A stretch of DNA of 64,000 nucleotides from Ophiodon elongatus (GCA_016806645.1 JACSYO010001590.1:1-64000); one strand, 5' to 3'; numbered from the stretch's first letter, positions 25,667 to 37,100 are shown. The notes: a model not told the origin generated them from the letters alone. A program made the numbers and translations.

Positions 25667-25703
25667 GTGGGTGTGTGCGTGTGCCTGTGCGCGTGTGTGC
25701 GTG

Positions 25704-25783
<80 letters not shown>
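25667..25783. repeat. (GT)n microsatellite with GCGTGT start
   Basis: About 55 GT units, degenerate at the low-coordinate end. Confidence 0.98.
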
Positions 25784-25784
<1 letters not shown>

Positions 25785-26362
25785 GGTCTGAATTTAGCAC
25801 CTGCCACTCAGCGAATGTGGGTAAAGTGTTGGTAAAGTCGTCCGATCCTTCATCAGACGGGGAAAACGCACACCAGAATGTCAGCGTGTGATTGGATGTA
25901 GCTACACGCCTGCTCGTTACCGTAGAAACATCACTAACTAGCTCAGAGCGTAGCGAGTGAACAATGTTTCTGTTTTCCAATCATTTTCCCGTCATGAACT
26001 CAAATGCACTGATTGTATATTTTAGCATTGAGGCGGGAACGTCCACGTCTAAAAGGACACAACGCTACCAGGAGCGTAATCTTTTTATGTGTAAATATAT
26101 CAACACTGAATGACGTCAGATCTAAAATGTTATTTCTTCATTTAGCGCATAGATCTCAAAAGTGGCAGATCAAATTATGAGTGGCAGACAAAAAAGGAAA
26201 ATAGAGAAAAAGTTGAAAAGTTAGAAATATGAAAAGCCATAGCACCCCTCTCCTGAAAGAGCTGAACATTCTGAGAGCTGAAGGGTTTCTGTAGCTGAAA
26301 GTATGGAGGACGAGATAAGGTTCAAAATACATACGGAAGAAATATAAAAAGAAGTTGAAGAA
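25784..26362. other. Intron sequence, no gene seen
   Basis: No recognised feature. Confidence 0.5.
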
Positions 26363-26558
26363 TAAAAGATTAGAAGAACAATAGTTGGAACACGTAACAG
26401 CGTTCTAACTAATAAAGATTAGAAGAACAATAGTTGGAACACGTAACAGCGTTCTAACTAATAAAGATTAGAAGAACAATAGTTGGAACATATAACAGCG
26501 TTCTAACTAATAAAGATTAGAAGAACAATAGTTGGAACATATAACAGCGTTCTAACTC
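26363..26558. repeat. 49-bp tandem repeat, 4 units
   Basis: Units contain AAGATTAGAAGAACAATAGT, TGGAACACGTAACAGCG and TTCTAACTAAT. The last two units have ACATATAAC in place of ACACGTAAC. Confidence 0.93.
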
Positions 26559-26689
26559 AAAAGGAAGTCGGTTAAAAAAGGAAAACTTTGGAGGAGGGAA
26601 GTGTTTTAAAGAAAGAAGCCTCCTTTGATGCTGTGAACACACACAGACGCTTCACACGATGGCTGGAGTCCACGTACAAAGGTTCGTAT

Positions 26690-26960
26690 GATATTCAACG
26701 AAATATTACATCTCATTTTTTGTGCGTTTGCCAACGAAAACCAGCAACACGCGTCAATTTCCGCTCGTAACTTGCATGCAGTTATTTTTTATAAACGTCT
26801 TCACAGGAATCGGCTCAGTGAGGTTTAGGAAACACAACTTAGTTATGTTTAGGAAAAGATCGTTGTTTGGGTCAGAATTACTACGGAAGTTAGTGAAGTA
26901 CCCACGTCACGTGACGAATAAATCCATCACGACTACGTGGGTAACGCACTAAATCATTCT
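26690..26960 (+). mobile_element. Dispersed repeat family 1, copy
   Basis: Landmarks in order: GTGCGTTTGCCAACGAAAAC, CAGCAACACGCGTCAATTTC, CTTGCATGCAGTTATTTT, CTTCACAGGAAT, ACAACTTAGTTATGTTTAGG, AAAAGATCGTTGTTTGGGTC. Confidence 0.75.
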
Positions 26961-27139
26961 GTGTGATATCTACGAATCACGGCGTGTTTCTTTTTTGTAG
27001 GTATTTCTAAGGCCGGAGTTATGGAGAGAGACAAAGAGGAAGACACAGGACTGTCACCCCGGAGACCAGTGTTAGTGTCCCCGACATTAACCAAAAGGGA
27101 AAGTTGTGTTACTCACACTGCATTCATAACAGGTACTTA

Positions 27140-27300
27140 TTTTAAACATAACCTAGATCTTTTTCTAAACCTAACCAAGTTGCTTTGTTGCCTAAACCTA
27201 ATTAAGTTGCTTCCTGTGAAGACGGAGGTTTCTTTTAAAAAGACATTGTTTGCATGTAACGAACTGAAAGTGACTTCAGCCGCTTCCTGTTTGACGAGTG
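27140..27300 (-). mobile_element. Dispersed repeat family 1, reversed partial copy
   Basis: The minus strand reads CGTTACATGCAAACAATGTC, CACAGGAAGCAACTTAATTA, GGTTTAGGCAACAAAGCAAC and GGTTAGGTTTAGAAAAAGAT. It forms an inverted pair with 26690-26960. Confidence 0.7.
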
Positions 27301-27330
27301 AGAACTTGTTGTCTCCTCACATTCTCATCT

Positions 27331-27452
<122 letters not shown>

Positions 27453-27469
27453 CTCTCCCTCCCTCCCTA

Positions 27470-28700
27470 GGCTGTGATCAAACAGCAGCTTTGTTCTCCT
27501 GCCGCAACACAAACTGCGGTTGGAGACGTTGTTGTTAACGACTGGGACATTTTGCTGGTTGCTATGCAACACAAAGTTTGACAACAACTTGCAAGCTATC
27601 CAATTAGTCGGTTCCCCAAAATGGAGTCTGTGGACCCTGAAGGGTCCTTGAGAGATGGTCGAGGGTTCATAGATAATAAGCAACCAATGTCATTCTCACA
27701 ACAGTCAAACACAATCTTTTAACTTTCAATAAACTCTCTAATAAAATGTGGTACTTAGATAATGTCTGAATGTTAACATTTACTAATTATTATTGGACAC
27801 AAAGTGCAGCAGATGCTGATGAGAATGCCATTAGTTTTCCATTACATCACCAAAGAGGTTCGCTTTGCTCCTCTGCAAACTGAAACGTCTCGATACAATT
27901 TCATGGCAATCCATTGTTGGTGAGATATTTCCGCTAGTACCAAAATTCAATTAAATTTTATTTTCATAGCCCAATTTCACAAATCCGCCTCAGAGGTCTT
28001 TACAATCTCTACGTCACGACATCCTCTGTGCTTCAACCCTCGCATCAGCTCGAGGTAAAACTCCAAAAAACTCTTTCACAGTCGAAAACAAATAAAATAT
28101 ATAACTGATATTTTAAAATCTATATCCAATCTTCGTTTCCACAGCCTGAAACAACGCCATATTCATGCCATATTCACCACTATGCTGTTCTTTATTTATT
28201 TATAAATATTTATTTTAATATGAAACAGTGTGGACTCGGCACAAACAGCAGTAAACTGACAGGAGCAGCTCAAAATATCATCAAATATCCCATGTTTTAA
28301 AAAAACATAGCACATATAGAACAACGGCCTGTCTCTAGTAGATAAAGGCCTGAAACTCTTTTCAGCTGAAGAGTATGAAATACTGATCACTATGTTCTTA
28401 TTTAATAAAGCCTTGGCTCTAATATATACGTATTTAAAAAGGTACAAAATGGTACAAAATTAACTAGATTTTGAAAAAGAAATAAAATAAAACATGGGAT
28501 GAATCAATTCAAAAATTGTCTGTAATATGCCTGCCACTCATCTTTGATGCAGTTTCCAAATTTCTTTCTGCAAACTTTTTGAAACTTTCTTTCGCCTGCA
28601 CCAAGCATTAAATTACACGAAGCGTTGGAGAGTGAGGAGCTCAGGTTTGGGGAACGTGGTCCAGAAGTGGCAGCTGGTCTGTTAATGTTATTGTTCCTCA
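27470..28700. other. Intron sequence, mostly unique
   Basis: A fish-type dispersed motif lies at 27950-28010 (AATTTTATTTTCATAGCCCA, with TCTTTACAATC). No gene is recognised. Confidence 0.5.
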
Positions 28701-29430
28701 GCAGGAGAACTAGGAGCTCCTCTCCTTCCTGTAGAGAACCAGGAGCTCCTCTCCTTCCTGTAGAGAACCAGGAGCTCCTCTCCTTCCTGTAGAGAACCAG
28801 GAGCTCCTCTCCTTCCTGTAGAGAACCAGGAGCTCCTCTCCTTCCTGTAGAGAACCAGTAGCTCCTCTCCTTCCTGCAGAGAACCAGGAGCTCCTCTCCT
28901 TCCTGTAGAGAACCAGGAGCTCCTCTCCTTCCAGTAGAGAACCAGGAGCTCCACTCCTTCCTGCAGGAGAACCAGGAGCTCCTCTCCTTCCTGTAGAGAA
29001 CCAGGAGCTCCACTCCTTCCTGCAGGAGAACCAGGAGCTCCTCTCCTTCCTGTAGAGAACCAGGAGCTCCTCTCCTTCCTGTAGAGAACCAGTAGCTCCT
29101 CTCCTTCCTGCAGGAGAACCAGGAGCTCCTCTCCTTCCTGCAGGAGAACCAGGAGCTCCTCTCCTTCCTGTAGAGAACCAGGAGCTCCTCTCCTTCCTGC
29201 AGAGAACCAGGAGCTCCTCTCCTTCCTGCAGGAGAACCAGGAGCTCCTCTCCTTCCTGTAGAGAACCAGGAGCTCCTCTCCTTCCTGTAGAGAACCAGGA
29301 GCTCCTCTCCTTCCTGCAGGAGAACCAGGAGCTCCTCTCCTTCCTGCAGGAGAACCAGGAGCTCCTCTCCTTCCTGCAGGAGAACCAGGAGCTCCTCTCC
29401 TTCCTGCAGGAGAACCAGGAGCTCCTCCCC
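28700..29430. repeat. 29/30-bp minisatellite, about 24 units
   Basis: Units of GAGCTCCTCTCCTTCCTG followed by TAGAGAACCAG or CAGGAGAACCAG. Each unit contains the site GAGCTC. A 361-codon minus-strand frame through it is accidental. Confidence 0.96.
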
Positions 29431-29929
29431 GCGTGATGTTGATGATGTTGAGTGCGGAAAAGGCTCGAAGCCCAATGAAGTCAGAATGTGAGCATCACAT
29501 TGTGGAGGAAACGAATCAGAATTACTGATTTTTCTCAAATAAATAATCGACGTACAGACATAAATAAGAGCATCGCATTTAGATTGCATTTCGAAATGTA
29601 ATTTACGTTAAAAAAAAGTATTTGCAGCAAAATATACCAAAAAGTACCAAAAGTAAAAAGTACTCATGCAGAATGGCCCATTTCAAATAATATATTTACA
29701 GTAGGCCTGGAAAAGGGTGACAGTGGAGCTAATTTAAACTACTTTATATAGTTAATACATCATCGTCTATAACATTTATATCTTGAATTAAGAATCTGAA
29801 TCTACAAAGTAACTTCAGACGAAACAAAAACAAAATTAATGTTCCTGTTTCTACCACGTTGGGTTCAAGCCAATAAACAGCTCCGTTAGTGAAACAGTAT
29901 GTAAAAATGCTGCTGTAGCGAAAGAATTC
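29431..29929. other. Intron sequence, no feature seen
   Basis: AT-rich unique sequence. Confidence 0.5.
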
Positions 29930-29949
29930 CCCTTGCGGGATTAATAAAG

Positions 29950-29999
<50 letters not shown>
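29900..29999 (+). mobile_element. Probable LINE 3' tail with (ATCT)n end
   Basis: GAATTCCCCTTGCGGGATTA, then ATAAAGTATCTATCTATC with about 12 tetranucleotides. This layout is typical of fish non-LTR element 3' ends, probably L2 clade. Only the tail is visible. Confidence 0.5.
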
Positions 30000-30295
30000 A
30001 ACACACAGATGGTGAACATAAACTTTAGGCCGACGCCACATGTGAAGATTATTAGATAAAAGGTATTTAGCCCTTCTGTTAGTTAAATGTTGGCTTTATT
30101 TTTTATAATTGACAGTAAATCTAGATTGCAGTCGTAGAGGTGAAATGCTGACCTCTGTGTCTTCGGAGCTCGTGGCCACATCGATCAGGTTGCACCTTTA
30201 AAACGGTTAAAAACAGCTGCAGACATGTTTGTCTTTTGACCCCGTCAGTCTCTCCTGATGACGACTGGCTGATTATTTATTGTATGTGTATGTGT

Positions 30296-30300
30296 GTGTG

Positions 30301-30346
<46 letters not shown>

Positions 30347-30745
30347 TAGGTAGGTAGGTAGGTATATAGGTAGGTATACCACACAGCCCTACTACCTCCC
30401 TCCCTCCCTCCCTCCCTACCTACCTACCTATCTATCTATCTACCTACCTACCTACCTACCTACCTATCTATCTATCTATCTACCTATCTATCTACCTATC
30501 TATCTACCTATCTATCTACCTATCTATCTATCTATCTATCTATCTACCTACCTATCTACCTACCTACCTACCTACCTACCTATCTACCTACCTACCTATC
30601 TACTTACCTACCTACCTACCTACCTATCTACCTACCTACCTATCTATCTACCTACCTACCTACCTACCTATCTACCTACCTACCTACCTACCTACCTACC
30701 TACCTATCTACCTACCTACCTATCTACCTATCCATCTATCTTGAC
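30296..30745. repeat. (TA)n, (GGTA)n and (CCTA/TCTA)n block
   Basis: A TA run at 30300-30344 passes into GGTA units. A long patchwork of CCTA and TCTA tetranucleotides follows from about 30390 to 30740. The GGTA and TACC parts are mutually complementary and could fold back. Confidence 0.95.
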
Positions 30746-31584
30746 ACAGAAATGACGTCAGCTGACTGCTGGTGACTCAACTTTCATTCTTTGTTCCTTC
30801 TGCGTAAGCAGCGCTTACATAGTCAAAAAGCAATTGAAAGTAAAAATAGCAGGTGTAATCTTTCTTTTTCCGTAATTGTGGAGAGTTTTCGGGACCCGAC
30901 AGAATAATGAAAACCCTTTAAAAAAAAATCAGAAAAGGTAAAAAATGCATCACCAAAAACAACCAAAGAGAAACAAACCGAGCGTCAGCTGGTCGATCTT
31001 CTCTCTAACGACCAAAAACTAAAAAACAATGTTGTTTTTGTCAAATCCAAGTATTTTATTTTAGTCGTTTCTCTTTTGCTTTATTGTGACACATTTCATT
31101 CATCTAATGAGCTTCTTCATGCGCTGCCTGACACACACACACATCATGTTTTATGCTTATTTCATCTCCTGCATGAATCAATGACGATTCAGCGTTTACT
31201 GCGTGTCGTAGGCCATTTATCTTCTCCTCCTTCCTCATGAGTCATAAGCTGTTTCACTGCCTGTGTCGATGCTGCACGACCAAACAGTTAGTGCTGAAAG
31301 GAGGGTTGATTTTAACCGCATCAAATCCACAGTACAGTTGCAGCCAACATCACAACTTCCCAGAGTCCAAGAAGTCCTTAAATGTCTTGTTTTGTTCAAC
31401 CAACAGTCCAAAACCTGGCGGCATTTACAATTTGCAGTCATATGAGATTCATATCATCGTTTTATTTTCTCTTAATTAGTCCAATAAATCAACCGATTCC
31501 CCAATAATCCACACACACACATCCTGGATTATTCAAAAAGCACTGAAACCCTTTCTCCCCCTTCAGCAGAGACATCTACTAAAT
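30746..31584. other. Intron sequence, no gene seen
   Basis: Unique sequence. Overlapping short ORFs at 31235-31479 have no recognisable domain. Confidence 0.5.
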
Positions 31585-32069
31585 CAGTGGTCCCCAACCA
31601 CCGGGTCGTGACCCGGTACCGGTCCGTGGGTCCCTTGGTACCGGGTCGCACAGAAAGATATTTGATTTATATTAGATTTATTTATTCTGAAATATGTTTT
31701 ATTTTGAAAAATGACCGGATACATCCGTCTGAGCCTCTTGCGTCAAGAGGTCACGTCAAACGTAAACCCCAAAAATGTTGCGGCCCACAAGCTAGCAAAC
31801 ATGGATAAACAATAAGGAACACACTTCGGGTGTCATCGTGTCCCGTGACCCCGAGATGGGACCGGAAACAAGCTCAGGGCTCGCACTAACTCAGAGAAAT
31901 GGTGAGTTGTATTTTTTATGTACTTTATGTGTTTTTATGCCGGTCGTATCATTTTATTACATCATATTTATTACGTCATATTTATTACGTCATATTTATC
32001 GCCCACGCCGTGAAAATATTGTCTTACACGAAACCGGTCCGAGGAGCAAAAAAAGGTTGAGGACCTCTG
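31585..32069 (+). mobile_element. Non-autonomous hAT-type element, 485 bp, with terminal inverted repeats
   Basis: The left end CAGTGGTCCCCAACC and the right end GGTTGAGGACCTCTG are inverted repeats matching at 13 of 15 bases. CAG..GGT..CCCAACC ends are typical of hAT elements. Flanking octamers TACTAAAT and GTCCAAAT match at 5 of 8, a possible decayed target-site duplication. The inside has three TTTATTACGTCATA-like repeats and ACACGAAACCGGTCCG, but no transposase. A related fragment lies at 39.2 kb. Confidence 0.75.
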
Positions 32070-32092
32070 GTCCAAATGACAAGTCCACCCAC

Positions 32093-32285
32093 CTAAGATG
32101 GCGATGACCTCGTCGTCCTGGATGACCTCCAGTGACCCCGACACGACGAAGCACAGGGTGTCCACGCTCTCGCCGGCGTGGAAGATGAGGTCTCCGGGGG
32201 CGCAGTGCGTGGTCTGGAACTCCACCGCCAGCGAGCGCAGGCAGCCGTCGCTGGCCAGCCGGAACGCAGGATGCTCGTTGAACAC
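32093..32285 (-). CDS. kcnh5: KCNH5-like (EAG2) cyclic-nucleotide-binding homology domain, first part (internal exon C)
   Basis: This 193-nt exon starts in phase 0 after the acceptor CTCTCTCAG and ends one base into a Gly codon before the donor GTGGGT. It encodes VFNEHPAFRLASDGCLRSLA, then VEFQTTHCAPGDLIFHAGES, then a segment with CFVVSGSLEVIQDDEVIAIL. This is the beta-roll start of the CNBHD, which in EAG channels does not bind cAMP or cGMP but shapes gating through the PAS domain. FNEHP (EAG1 has FKEHP, from memory) and LAVEFQT support EAG2. No stop or frameshift is present. A hAT-type element ends 23 nt downstream of the donor. Confidence 0.95.
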
Positions 32286-32733
32286 CTGAGAGAGGACAGG
32301 AAGTGGACATCCATCACCTCTGAGACGTCTGGTCTCGAGTACAGCGAGAGCGAACGTCGTGCATTGCTTGAATTTGAAGTAAAACATTTAAAAAAAAGAC
32401 ATCATGGCCCAATTTATGCCTTACAAAACAAAGTGTGCACATTTAGATAGCAGCTGACCAGCAGCTTTAAGCACCGAAACGGCCTTAACAGAGAAACATT
32501 AGAAAAAGTAAAGCTTAAAAGTAAGTAAGTAGACCCTGAGTTAAGAGTATTATGTTGCCTTTTTATTTATTACTTAGTTTAATAGTCTAGTTTGTGTGCA
32601 TTGTCATGTCCTTAACTCTTTTGACCGTTCAACAAGACAACAAGCACAGGAGTCATGAGGTCAGCTCTCGATATTCAAGATCCACAGAAGATGATCCCTC
32701 GTGTTTTTGGTGACCCAGTGACATTATCTCTAG

Positions 32734-32761
32734 TTCTATAATAATAATAATAATAATAATA
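32734..32761. repeat. (ATA)n microsatellite
   Basis: About nine ATA units. Confidence 0.95.
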
Positions 32762-34229
32762 AGGTCTACTATAAGACCTATAAGACCATCTACCATCGGA
32801 GCAAAGCTTCAGCTGGATGCAAAACCTATTTGCTGACCACATGCATGCTCCCCAGAGGACGAACTCAGTTTGTTTTGGTTTCAGCCCGTAGCATCCTCTC
32901 GTGCAGGTCTTCCTCCTTCGGTCTAGATTTCCTTTCTATCTGCAGAAGAGGTAATTTGCTGGTTTCCATTCATGTGTGCAGAGTGAAACGCGGTGAGATA
33001 ATCCATCACAGTAACAGTGAAGCTCCTTCGTTCACGGAGGAATCGCCCGAAGCTCTCAGGAAATAATCCGTCACAACCGTTTCGCCTTGTGAACCTCAGC
33101 TGTCTTAATTTGGGACTTTTGTTTATGTTGTTTATGGGACTAAAGGGTTTGAAGTTTCCCCAAAAAAATCCCCCAAAATCCTCCAAAGTGACAGACGCTT
33201 TGTTTACGAACCTGGCTGGTTTATGATGCTTTTCATCAAAAAGAGAAACAAAAGGCAAAAAATATATGTTTGTGAGTCCAGTTTTCTTTGGAGCTGTTTT
33301 TCTAAGATATTTTGCATTTCACGTTTTCAGTCATTTTCCAAACAGAAACCATCTTGAGAAAAAGATAAAACCAGCAAAATCTGCATAAATGGGTCTTTTA
33401 TTTCTACTGACCTGTTAGCACATTGCCAGGGTTCATTATTTTGGTTTATATATTTAAGAAATTAGTTATCAAACTTTATTAGACTAACTTATAAAAAGGG
33501 ATTTTGGCTGCTTAATGAGCTCCATGTTTGCATTTATTTTTGCTACGTTTTTTTTCTTCTTTTTTTCCAAAAGAAGCTCATTCACGGTACAAATGTGGGG
33601 GACGGTGCCTCTTTGAAAAAGAAAACGAGGACGTTTAAAATGTATGGACAAAAGAAATCTGCTTCTTTTGAAAGATCCACTTATTTTTGTTCAAATAAGT
33701 GAAAAAGCTTAGAGTGCCATCGTCATGCCTTGAGCCCATAAGGGACATCTGTCTATAAATGTAATTTTATAACTATGAAAAGAGGGTCTGATTTAAATGC
33801 CGTGCTTCTGCAATGCATTTCCTATTATTCAACATCATTGACGTACATCTGTAAAACCACTGTGCTGCGCTTGATAAATGAAAAGGCTTGTACTTGAAAT
33901 TAAAGATAATTTGATATAAAGATATTAGAGTCGCTCTGAATGACGAGACCAATTTGATAGTATTAGTCATTGGAGATTGTTACGCAACCGAATGCGGCCT
34001 TTGTTCAAGGCCGGTTCAGTGGATTGAGTCTGCCAACGCGTCGGGACCCGGATCAGTCGGGACCCGGATAAGTCGGGACCACCAAAGAACCCAGAAGCTG
34101 GTCTGACTCCAGACGTCCGACTCCAGACGTGAAAAAGTTTAATGTGGGTTTTAAGGTCAATTCAGGTGTTTGGGAGATACTGTACTGCAACCATGTGACT
34201 TTCTGTCTGAATGGTAAGCGATAGTTTTA

Positions 34230-34450
34230 TGAAGGTAACAACGTATCCTCACACAACTGTTCGTGTGATATTTTACAAGAAGATATTTCCCTCAATTTCC
34301 GGAGGGTTCTCACCAACACGTGTCAATGTTCAGTCTTCAGGCATCGGTTTAGGAAAAGATGATGGTTTCAGTTCAAATTAGTACATTTCTTTACGTGGAC
34401 CTACCCACCGACTTTATGTATCTCTCTGTAATCTACGTCACGTGTCCTAT
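34230..34450 (+). mobile_element. Dispersed repeat family 1, decayed copy
   Basis: CCAACACGTGTCAATGTTCA, GGTTTAGGAAAAGATGATGG and TTTCAGTTCAAATTAGTAC keep the family order. Confidence 0.5.
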
Positions 34451-34802
34451 TCAGGATTAAATATTAATATATTCTGTAGGTTATACACAAACTACTTTTT
34501 GTTGCAGGTTTAGCTACGATCAGTGTGTGAGAGGGAAGTAACAACTTATTCAAAATATGTCAGTGAGAATGATGAATGTTTACAGTTTCTGGACATTTTA
34601 TACAGTCTGAGATTGTTTATATTATGTTATTATTATTATTTGTATTAAAAGTAATCACATGCATCAAACTGGGAGCTGACTGCATTATTACTCGCTGCTT
34701 ATTTACTCACATAAACAAAGACACAGAACTCACGCCGTCATTTTTAATACAGCGAAGCGCTGAGAAGCAATAAATGTGTCTTTAGGGAAAACAGATACCA
34801 AC

Positions 34803-34862
34803 CTTCCTGTTGAGGTGCACACAGATGTCAGCGCGCATGTCCTTAGGACAGATGGACAGGAC
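34803..34862 (-). CDS. kcnh5: KCNH5-like (EAG2) C-linker exon, 60 nt symmetric (internal exon B)
   Basis: A short exon of exactly 20 codons, phase 0 at both ends, encodes VLSICPKDMRADICVHLNRK. This is the C-linker segment that directly follows GIDTEK in EAG channels. The minus-strand acceptor is CCTCCAG and the donor is GTTGGT, which is weaker than its neighbours because position +3 is T. VLSICP rather than VLQICP favours EAG2 over EAG1, from memory. It is joined in frame to exon A upstream (3,432-nt intron) and exon C downstream (2,517-nt intron). Skipping it would remove 20 residues without a frameshift. The intron just upstream ends in a long VNTR lacking adenine, described separately. Confidence 0.92.
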
Positions 34863-34864
34863 CT

Positions 34865-35260
34865 GGAGGGGGGGAGGGGGGGGGGCAGAGAGACAGAGGG
34901 GGAGGGCAGAGAGACAGAGGGGGAGGGCAGAGAGACAGAAGGGGAGGGCAGAGAGACAGAAGGGGGGGAGGGCAGAGAGACAGAAGGGGAGGGCAGAGAG
35001 ACAGAGGGGGAGGGCAGAGAGACAGAAGGGGGGGAGGGCAGAGAGACAGAAGGGGAGGGCAGAGAGACAGAAGGGGGAGGGCAGAGAGACAGAAGGGGGG
35101 AGGGCAGAGAGACAGAGGGGGAGGGCAGAGAGACAGAAGGGGAGGGCAGAGAGACAGAGGGGGAGGGCAGAGAGACAGAAGGGGAGGGCAGAGAGACAGA
35201 GGGGGAGGGCAGAGAGACAGAGGGGGGGGGAGGGGAGGGGCAGAGAGACAGAAGAACACA
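34865..35260 (-). promoter_or_regulatory. VNTR forming an adenine-free 3' intron end before exon B
   Basis: Plus-strand units are GGGGAGGGCAGAGAGACAGA, about 18 copies. I checked each line of 34865-35260 and found no T. The minus-strand transcript therefore has no A for 396 nt before the acceptor AG at 34863-34864. The nearest upstream A lies at 35261. A possible branch site TTCAT has its A at 35273. The tract is all C, T and G with no AG, so it acts as an exceptionally long AG-exclusion zone. Confidence 0.9.
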
Positions 35261-35506
35261 TTCAATTTCCTATGAATCCTTCACAATAAAAGCCCCTGTT
35301 AATTATGCTGCTTACTCTTCCTCCCTTTAGTATTAATAAACTATTTTTACCCTCGAAAAAACAAACCCATCTCCGTCATGGTTTTATTTTCCTTTGATGA
35401 AATAGATCTATAAATGAACAATAAAAAACTACTAAATTAAACAAAATAATTTCTTTATTATACAGATACAGTGCTTTAGGAGTCGTCATAACTCCTCATT
35501 TCTTCC

Positions 35507-35806
35507 CAAATGAGGCATCGCCTCCCTCCTAGTCGCCTCCCTCCCCGTCGCCTCCCTCCTCGTCGCCTCCCTCCTGGTCGCCTCCCTCCCGGTCGCCTCC
35601 CTCCCCGTCGCCTCCCTCCCGGTCGCCTCCCTCCCGGTCGCCTCCCTCCCGGTCGCCTCCCTCCCGGTCGCCTCCCTCCCCGTCGCCTCCCTCCCCGTCG
35701 CCTCCCTCCTGGTCGCCTCCCTCCTAGTCGCCTCCCTCCCCGTCGCCTCCCTCCTCGTCGCCTCCCTCCCCGTCGCCTCCCTCCCCGTCGCCTCCCTCCT
35801 CGTTGC
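35507..35806. repeat. 15-bp minisatellite CGCCTCCCTCCCGGT, about 20 units
   Basis: Units vary at three bases (CCGGT, CCCGT, TCGT, TGGT). Both strands stay open because the period is a multiple of three. Confidence 0.97.
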
Positions 35807-35929
35807 CCCGCCCAGCTCTGCTGCGTTCGTTAACTCCCTCTGGATTCCAGTTTGTGCCCAAAAACAAAAAGCCTGTTGTCTGTAAACTGTAAGTCGCTTT
35901 GTCCGGCTCATTACCCCATTCTGAGATCC

Positions 35930-37100
35930 AGCCCAATTAACTGCAGAATTTAGGTAAAACACGAAAGAAAAAAAAAATTACCATCCCGTCTTTCACGATC
36001 CTGCCTAATTAGACATAAACAAAACCGACCGAGGGGAGGACCGTACATCATCTGAAAGCCTCCGCGGCATCAAAACACAACCCTCTATGAAAGCGGCCTC
36101 TGCTGTATTTGAAGTGGAGGATATTAGTCGCACCGAGACGCTGTTCGGAGCCTCCGGACTTCTTTTGGGTGTGTACTCGCATAAACAGCTGACTGTGGAT
36201 AATGCAACAGCTCCCAAAGTGACAAAATATATCCACTAATTGGGCCCGGCTCTGGCTGCGAGGTATTTATACAGAGGGCAGTCTCGGCTTATGTCTCTTT
36301 AAGAGAGTATAATTATCTCAAGAAGAACTTGGAAAATGGTTATTGGCGGGGAGGGGGAGGCTTAAGGTCTAAAATAAGAGCCTGAAAGTCAACTGGAGAA
36401 TGCTGAGGAAACCAATTAGATGGAGAAACAGGAGAAATATGACCGGATTTTATGACATAATAAATTGCGTTTCGGCGCCTTTTTGTTGGACAATAAAATT
36501 TAAGAACACCGCAAAACCTCCTTACGGCCTTCTGAGGTCACGGTGTTATGATCGGCCGGGTCCCAATTCAGCAAGAAAAAACCTGAAGTTGGCATCCAAA
36601 ATCAATTTAATTCCTAATATTCCACCAGAGGTGACAGAAATAAGAGCCAGAAATCAAACACAATTCAAGGCCACAGCAAAAAGGGGCGGAGCCAAACTAC
36701 AGACTCAACTTTACAGACAATTAATGTTAAATTACAATATTCAATGTTCACCACAGTTGTTACGAATCACTGCAGGTAATATTACACCTGATACAGGTGT
36801 ACAACTTGTTAGCTGGCTGGAAAACAAACAATGCAAAAGAATGCAGAGCAGCCGCATGTTAATTAACTCCAGAGATCACATGATGATCAAGAGGACGTCA
36901 TTAATTAATTACACTCAAGTTATCGAAGGTTTTGCAGCGATACAGTCGAGCTTCGGAGAACTCAGTGTTCTGAAACTCGGCCACCATCAGTCACACCAAC
37001 CAGTCCTTTATTAACGTCACGTTCTTATTATACAATTTGAGACTGTAACTCGTAGTGTGATGTCTTCGGGTGCAGAGGGTCAAAAGTTCAGCGTGTGTTT
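35930..37100. other. Unique intron segment with no repeats, candidate conserved noncoding DNA
   Basis: It includes AT-rich TAATTA-type motifs, a TATA-like GGTATTTATACAGAG at 36261 and a 204-codon plus-strand frame at 36400-37014. The frame has no recognisable domain and is K/R/N-rich, as expected for AT-rich noncoding DNA. Confidence 0.35.

Larger units (their letters stand above)
32286..34802 (-). other. Intron between exons B and C (2,517 nt)
   Basis: It holds an (ATA)n run at 32734-32761, a family-1 fragment at 34.2-34.4 kb and otherwise unique AT-rich sequence. Repeated GTCGGGACCCGGAT occurs near 34040-34078. Confidence 0.85.

Noticed and set aside
28504..29589. 361-codon minus-strand ORF on the channel strand
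   Set aside because: Spans a 29/30-bp minisatellite in an intron. The channel frame is already continuous from exon C to exon D without it.
36400..37014. 204-codon plus-strand ORF
   Set aside because: No domain, composition expected from AT-rich DNA, and opposite strand inside the channel intron; kept only as a possible noncoding element.
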